Below, one piece after another: positions 60,587 through 64,000 of a DNA stretch of 64,000 nt (position 1 is its first letter; each line of letters starts with the position of its first letter). This stretch comes from Anaerococcus mediterraneensis (lineage in GTDB: Bacteria > Bacillota > Clostridia > Tissierellales > Peptoniphilaceae): the NCBI RefSeq assembly GCF_900128415.1, contig NZ_LT635772.1, positions 372,001-436,000 of the forward strand, given 5' to 3'. Below the pieces are notes generated by a model, which saw nothing but the letters and a program-made list of their open reading frames with translations, was not told the origin of the DNA and searched no databases. A program made the position numbers and the translations under genes.

Positions 60587-60784
60587 AAGGGGCTGTTGCA
60601 GAATGAATAAATCGTCCCAATATCACCAGAGGAACCCCTTTGAAAATTTTGCCTCCGTGAGCCGGAAGGCTATAGTTGGCCTACCGGCCTTTAGAGGTAA
60701 AATTTTCTAAGAGAGTCTCAATGAGCCGACGGGCTTTTCTCTACCGATGGGACGATAATTATTCACAATTTGCAACAGCCCCTT
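60587..60784. mobile_element. small palindromic element with 14-bp inverted ends
   Basis: AAGGGGCTGTTGCA (60587-60600) and TGCAACAGCCCCTT (60771-60784) are perfect inverted repeats, with a second inner pair (AATCGTCCCA / TGGGACGAT). The 198-bp unit is non-coding and holds GAGCCGACGGGCT. It lies upstream of the adc promoter. Confidence 0.6.
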
Positions 60785-61105
60785 GTTAGTTTTTAAATAT
60801 CTTTAGATCCTAGTTCTATGATATATTTAAAAAATTATTCAATTATTTGATATGATCCAAATATAAGACCTATAATTAAAGATTAATTAATTTCTATAAT
60901 AATTATAAGCTCATATGTTAGACAGGATTAAAAACGAAAAAGCTAATGAATATAACTTATGATAAATATTCCCTACCTGATAAAACATTTTTATATACAG
61001 CCTTATCTAAATTATATAAGAGAGAAAACATATAGGGATAAAAAATATTGACACAAAAAAATCGACTTCGCAGTTTCTTTACACTCCAAAGTCGATTTAT
61101 ATTTT
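60785..61105. other. intergenic region with one hairpin, no supported gene
   Basis: AT-rich. AAATCGACTT (61060-61069) and AAGTCGATTT (61089-61098) form a hairpin whose T-rich flanks could act as a terminator. A 29-codon frame at 60946-61035 has no ribosome binding site and no recognisable product. Confidence 0.35.
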
Positions 61106-61415
61106 CCTAGCAGCGCAGCGATTTGATTTAGGTTCTATCACGCTTATCATCCTTTCCAAAAGTTTTCACTTTTTCTATATACAAATGCTGTCATTATTCA
61201 TCTTTTATTTAATTTTGATATTCAATTTTCTTCTCAATCTAATTACGCATAGACTAAAATGCTTTTCTCATTCTCATAGTAGATCTAATAGGAAAACGTC
61301 AGATGGCTGATCTCTTACACTTAATTCCCACCACTTTTCCTAAGTTTATATTTGCTCAACATATTCAAACAAGAAATCTTCTTTAATTATTTATTTTTTA
61401 TGCTGCGCTGCTAGG
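61106..61415. repeat. 310-bp segment bounded by 14-bp perfect inverted repeats
   Basis: CCTAGCAGCGCAGC (61106-61119) and GCTGCGCTGCTAGG (61402-61415). The interior has no full gene. On the minus strand a short stop-free stretch reading KWWELSVRDQPSDVFLLDLL looks like a coding remnant. It may be a decayed mobile element. Confidence 0.5.
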
Positions 61416-61493
61416 CAGTCAAAAGAAATTATTCTTTTGTTATTTATATAATACCCAGATAAATTATCTTTAAACATTTTTTTACAAAAATTT

Positions 61494-61524
61494 AAAAAAT
61501 CTCCCAGATTTTAGGGAGATTTTA
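61494..61524. terminator. bidirectional hairpin terminator
   Basis: AAAATCTCCC-AGATTTTAG-GGGAGATTTT, with A and T runs on the two sides; about 160 bp beyond the broken CoA-hydratase gene. Confidence 0.65.
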
Positions 61525-61685
61525 ATAAAAACGGATAATATTTGTATTTATTCTTATCAAATAAGCAAAAATTGGGCCTAATAAATAAAATAAAAACTAT
61601 ATAAGATTTCTCCGTAGACTTGGTTCAGTAAAAATAAGGCTTATCTTTTTATATCAAATTTTAAAATTTTAGATTTTCAGACTTT

Positions 61686-62153
61686 TTAATTGATTTCTAA
61701 CAAAGCCTTCACTTCTCCATCATCTACGCCATTTATAGATTTAATTAGCCACTGGGCCTTGTAGTCTTTCTCAATGATCAAAGACCTGATACCCTCTCTC
61801 ATAGATCCAATTTTTTGCCCATAGTTTAAGATTTTTAAATCTAAGGCCATTATCTCTTTATATGTCAATTTCTTGCAGAGAAAATACTTTTCAAATTGAG
61901 TTTTAAGCATAAAAGGTGATCTTTCATTAAAAAGTTCAAAAGATTTCCTTGCAAAATCATCATCCAAATTATCTTTAAGACCATCATAAATTAACTCAAT
62001 CCTGTCATAAGAAAAATATTTGTTGATATCATCGATTTTGTGGTCAATTTTAGAAACTTTTTTGCTATTCTCGTATTTTTTACTAGCCTTTTTGATCTCT
62101 TCTATTAAAACATCTCCCTCATAGTCTAAGGATAAATCAATTACCTCATCCAT
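61686..62153 (-). pseudogene. C-terminal half of a 3-hydroxyisobutyryl-CoA hydrolase-like gene
   Basis: 155 codons beginning with the ATG that directly follows, in the same frame, the TAG closing the N-terminal half. The helical C-terminal part (SFELFNERSPFMLKTQFEKYFLCKKLTYKEIMALDLKI...GIRSLIIEKDYKAQW) corresponds to the C-terminal region of HIBCH-like proteins, where R(D/S)..IEKD..P.W is conserved. No ribosome binding site of its own is seen; reinitiation or readthrough would be needed. Confidence 0.7.
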
Positions 62154-62726
62154 CTAAGTAATATAAGACCCAGATCCTATAAAAATATCTGCGAACCCAT
62201 ATTTTATAAGGTCAGATGCCCCCATACTTTGGCCCAAAAGACCTATATACTGGCCTAGGGCTTGGGGTAGGGTTGATATATACTGACAAGAGCCAACATC
62301 AGGTACAAAACCGATCTTAGTTTCAGGCATGGCCCAGTTGACAGTTTCATCAACTATGATTAGGTCAGAATTTATTGTAAGACCTACTCCACCGCCCATG
62401 ATAATACCATACCAGTGGCTTATAACTGGCTTTTTATAAGCCTCTACGTATTCACAAAGGTCTGACTCTGTGGCAAAAAAGTTATCTTCTGGATCATACT
62501 TATTAGCTATAATCTCCTCATAAACAGCCTTGACATCCCCACCAGCACAAAGTCCGCTTTTCGTCTCAGAATCAAAAAGAACAAGTCTAACCTGATCATC
62601 ATTCTCCCAAGATTTTAGGGTTGATTCTATATCATTTATCATCTCAAGATTTAGGGCATTTAATTTCTCAGGTCTATCAAGATAAATTATTCCAACTTTA
62701 TTTTTTATTTGTGTTCTAATCATCAA
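62154..62726 (-). pseudogene. N-terminal half of a 3-hydroxyisobutyryl-CoA hydrolase-like gene
   Basis: 190 codons of crotonase fold: RPEKLNALNLEM, the oxyanion-hole CAGGDVKAVYEE and MGGGVGL, and MPETKIGFVPDVG, which favours 3-hydroxyisobutyryl-CoA hydrolase-like proteins over ordinary enoyl-CoA hydratases. The frame ends in ...GSGSYIT-TAG and continues without shift into the next 155 codons. Joined length (about 346) equals that of intact family members, so the TAG is most simply a nonsense mutation. Confidence 0.75.
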
Positions 62727-62968
62727 ATTCTCCTATTTTTATACTAATAAAACTATATGATAAGTCATAATTAAAACAAGTAAGAAAAATTTTAACTAAA
62801 AACTATACTTTTAGATAAGTAAAAACCAAATTTATTTCAATTAAAATTATAGGAACTGACCAGCAAGAAAAAATTTTATAGAATTTCTCCTAAAAAACAA
62901 GCTTTATCTATATAAATAATTTAAACTCATATATAATATATTATAGTCCAAATCGGTAATTTTAGGCA

Positions 62969-62997
62969 ACAAAAAAGACTGGATTTCTCCAGTCTAC
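62969..62997 (-). terminator. rRNA operon terminator
   Basis: AGACTGGA-GAAA-TCCAGTCT followed by TTTTTT on the minus strand, right after 5S rRNA. Confidence 0.85.
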
Positions 62998-63002
62998 TTT
63001 GT

Positions 63003-63117
63003 TTAGCAGCTTCCTAGTCTCCCGGGAGGTTGCCCTCCGAGTACCATCGGCGTTGTTAGGCTTAACTTCTGTGTTCGGTATGGGAACAGGTGTATCCCTA
63101 GCGCTATCGCCACTATA
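63003..63117 (-). rRNA. rrf: 5S ribosomal RNA
   Basis: The minus strand reads TAGTGGCGATAGCG, the highly conserved CACCTGTTCCCATACCGAAC, AGAAGTTAAG and ends GAAGCTGCTA, the terminal stem partner. Ends are accurate to a few bases. Confidence 0.93.
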
Positions 63118-63327
63118 TTCATGATCCTAACCCAATTTGCTTTGCAAATTGATGGTAGGTCAGATGTCGCACCGTTTCAAATCTATGATTTGTCAGAGTG
63201 CCGACTCATGACCTAACCCAAAAACTTGTTAGGTTCTTTTCCAACTTCTCGCTTCGCTCGACCATTTCATGGAGAGTTCTCCACGAGCCGGACGGGCTTG
63301 CTCTAAATAGCAATCAATATTTCCAGT
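63118..63327 (-). other. 23S-5S spacer with inverted repeats
   Basis: Contains CAATTTGC-TTT-GCAAATTG (63132-63150), a wider AGGTCA/TGACCT pair around 63156-63223 and GAGCCGGACGGGCT (63285-63298). No tRNA gene is visible in it. Confidence 0.5.

Positions 63328-64000
<673 letters not shown>

Noticed and set aside
60946..61035. A 29-codon frame MNITYDKYSLPDK...
   Set aside because: No ribosome binding site, no recognisable relatives and chance length in AT-rich DNA.

Overview
The window is AT-rich Gram-positive DNA with strong AGGAGG-type ribosome binding sites, TATAAT-type promoters and many U-tailed hairpin terminators. The gene content fits a low-GC anaerobic Firmicute, by inference a Gram-positive anaerobic coccus of the Anaerococcus/Peptoniphilus type: oxygen-sensitive iron-sulfur L-serine dehydratase, aspartase plus class II fumarase, a secreted flavinylated fumarate-reductase-like lipoprotein, a partial oxidative citrate branch, and a Pht-like histidine-triad zinc lipoprotein. 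The taxon is an inference; 23S and 5S rRNA at the right end would settle it.

Layout. 1-2.5 kb: thrS start with T-box leader, galE and a nucleotidyltransferase. 2.5-8.7 kb: CNNM/CorC-like membrane protein, a DUF2089/DUF4097 pair, and a CpoA-type glycolipid glycosyltransferase pair. 8.7-17.4 kb: SdpI-family protein behind an attenuator-like leader, a calcium/manganese P-type ATPase behind a yybP-ykoY riboswitch, split chromate transporter, HAD phosphatase, secreted glucosaminidase, MATE transporter, O-acetyltransferase. 17.4-20.5 kb: Cof-type phosphatase and a decayed phage-like insertion between 124-bp direct repeats. 20.5-26.8 kb: serine/aspartate/fumarate catabolism. 27-33.3 kb: Fur-box surface protein, nagA operon with TetR and acetyltransferase genes, fumarate-reductase-like lipoprotein. 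33.7-39.5 kb: uvrA and uvrB separated by about 1 kb of nested insertions. 39.6-42.1 kb: ArsR repressor, HMA metallochaperone and Zn/Cd P-type ATPase. 42.3-44.1 kb: three small genes, two encoding lipoproteins (one His/Asp-rich), and tRNA-Gln.

44.2-51 kb is an accessory island and the best candidate for an undescribed system. It has a giant protein joining a Ser/Thr kinase domain, a Rossmann-like segment, a RyR-like segment, a CARF-like segment and a C-terminal PD-(D/E)xK nuclease of the DUF1887/Card1 type. The gene is coupled to a small PGDYG-like protein and lies downstream of a broken NACHT-TPR gene. No CRISPR array or cas gene is visible. 51-55.4 kb: aconitase, isocitrate dehydrogenase, citrate synthase. 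55.5-60.5 kb: Pht-like lipoprotein with an AdcABC/ZnuABC importer under two palindromic operators. 61.7-62.7 kb: a CoA hydratase/hydrolase gene cut by an in-frame TAG. 63-64 kb: 5S and the 3' part of 23S rRNA.

Two themes run across the window. Zinc handling is unusually rich (importer, histidine-triad protein, exporter, chaperone, ArsR repressor, His-rich lipoprotein). A family of small non-coding insertions of about 150-180 bp has landed several times inside transcription terminators, each time leaving a long target-site duplication that copies the terminator hairpin.
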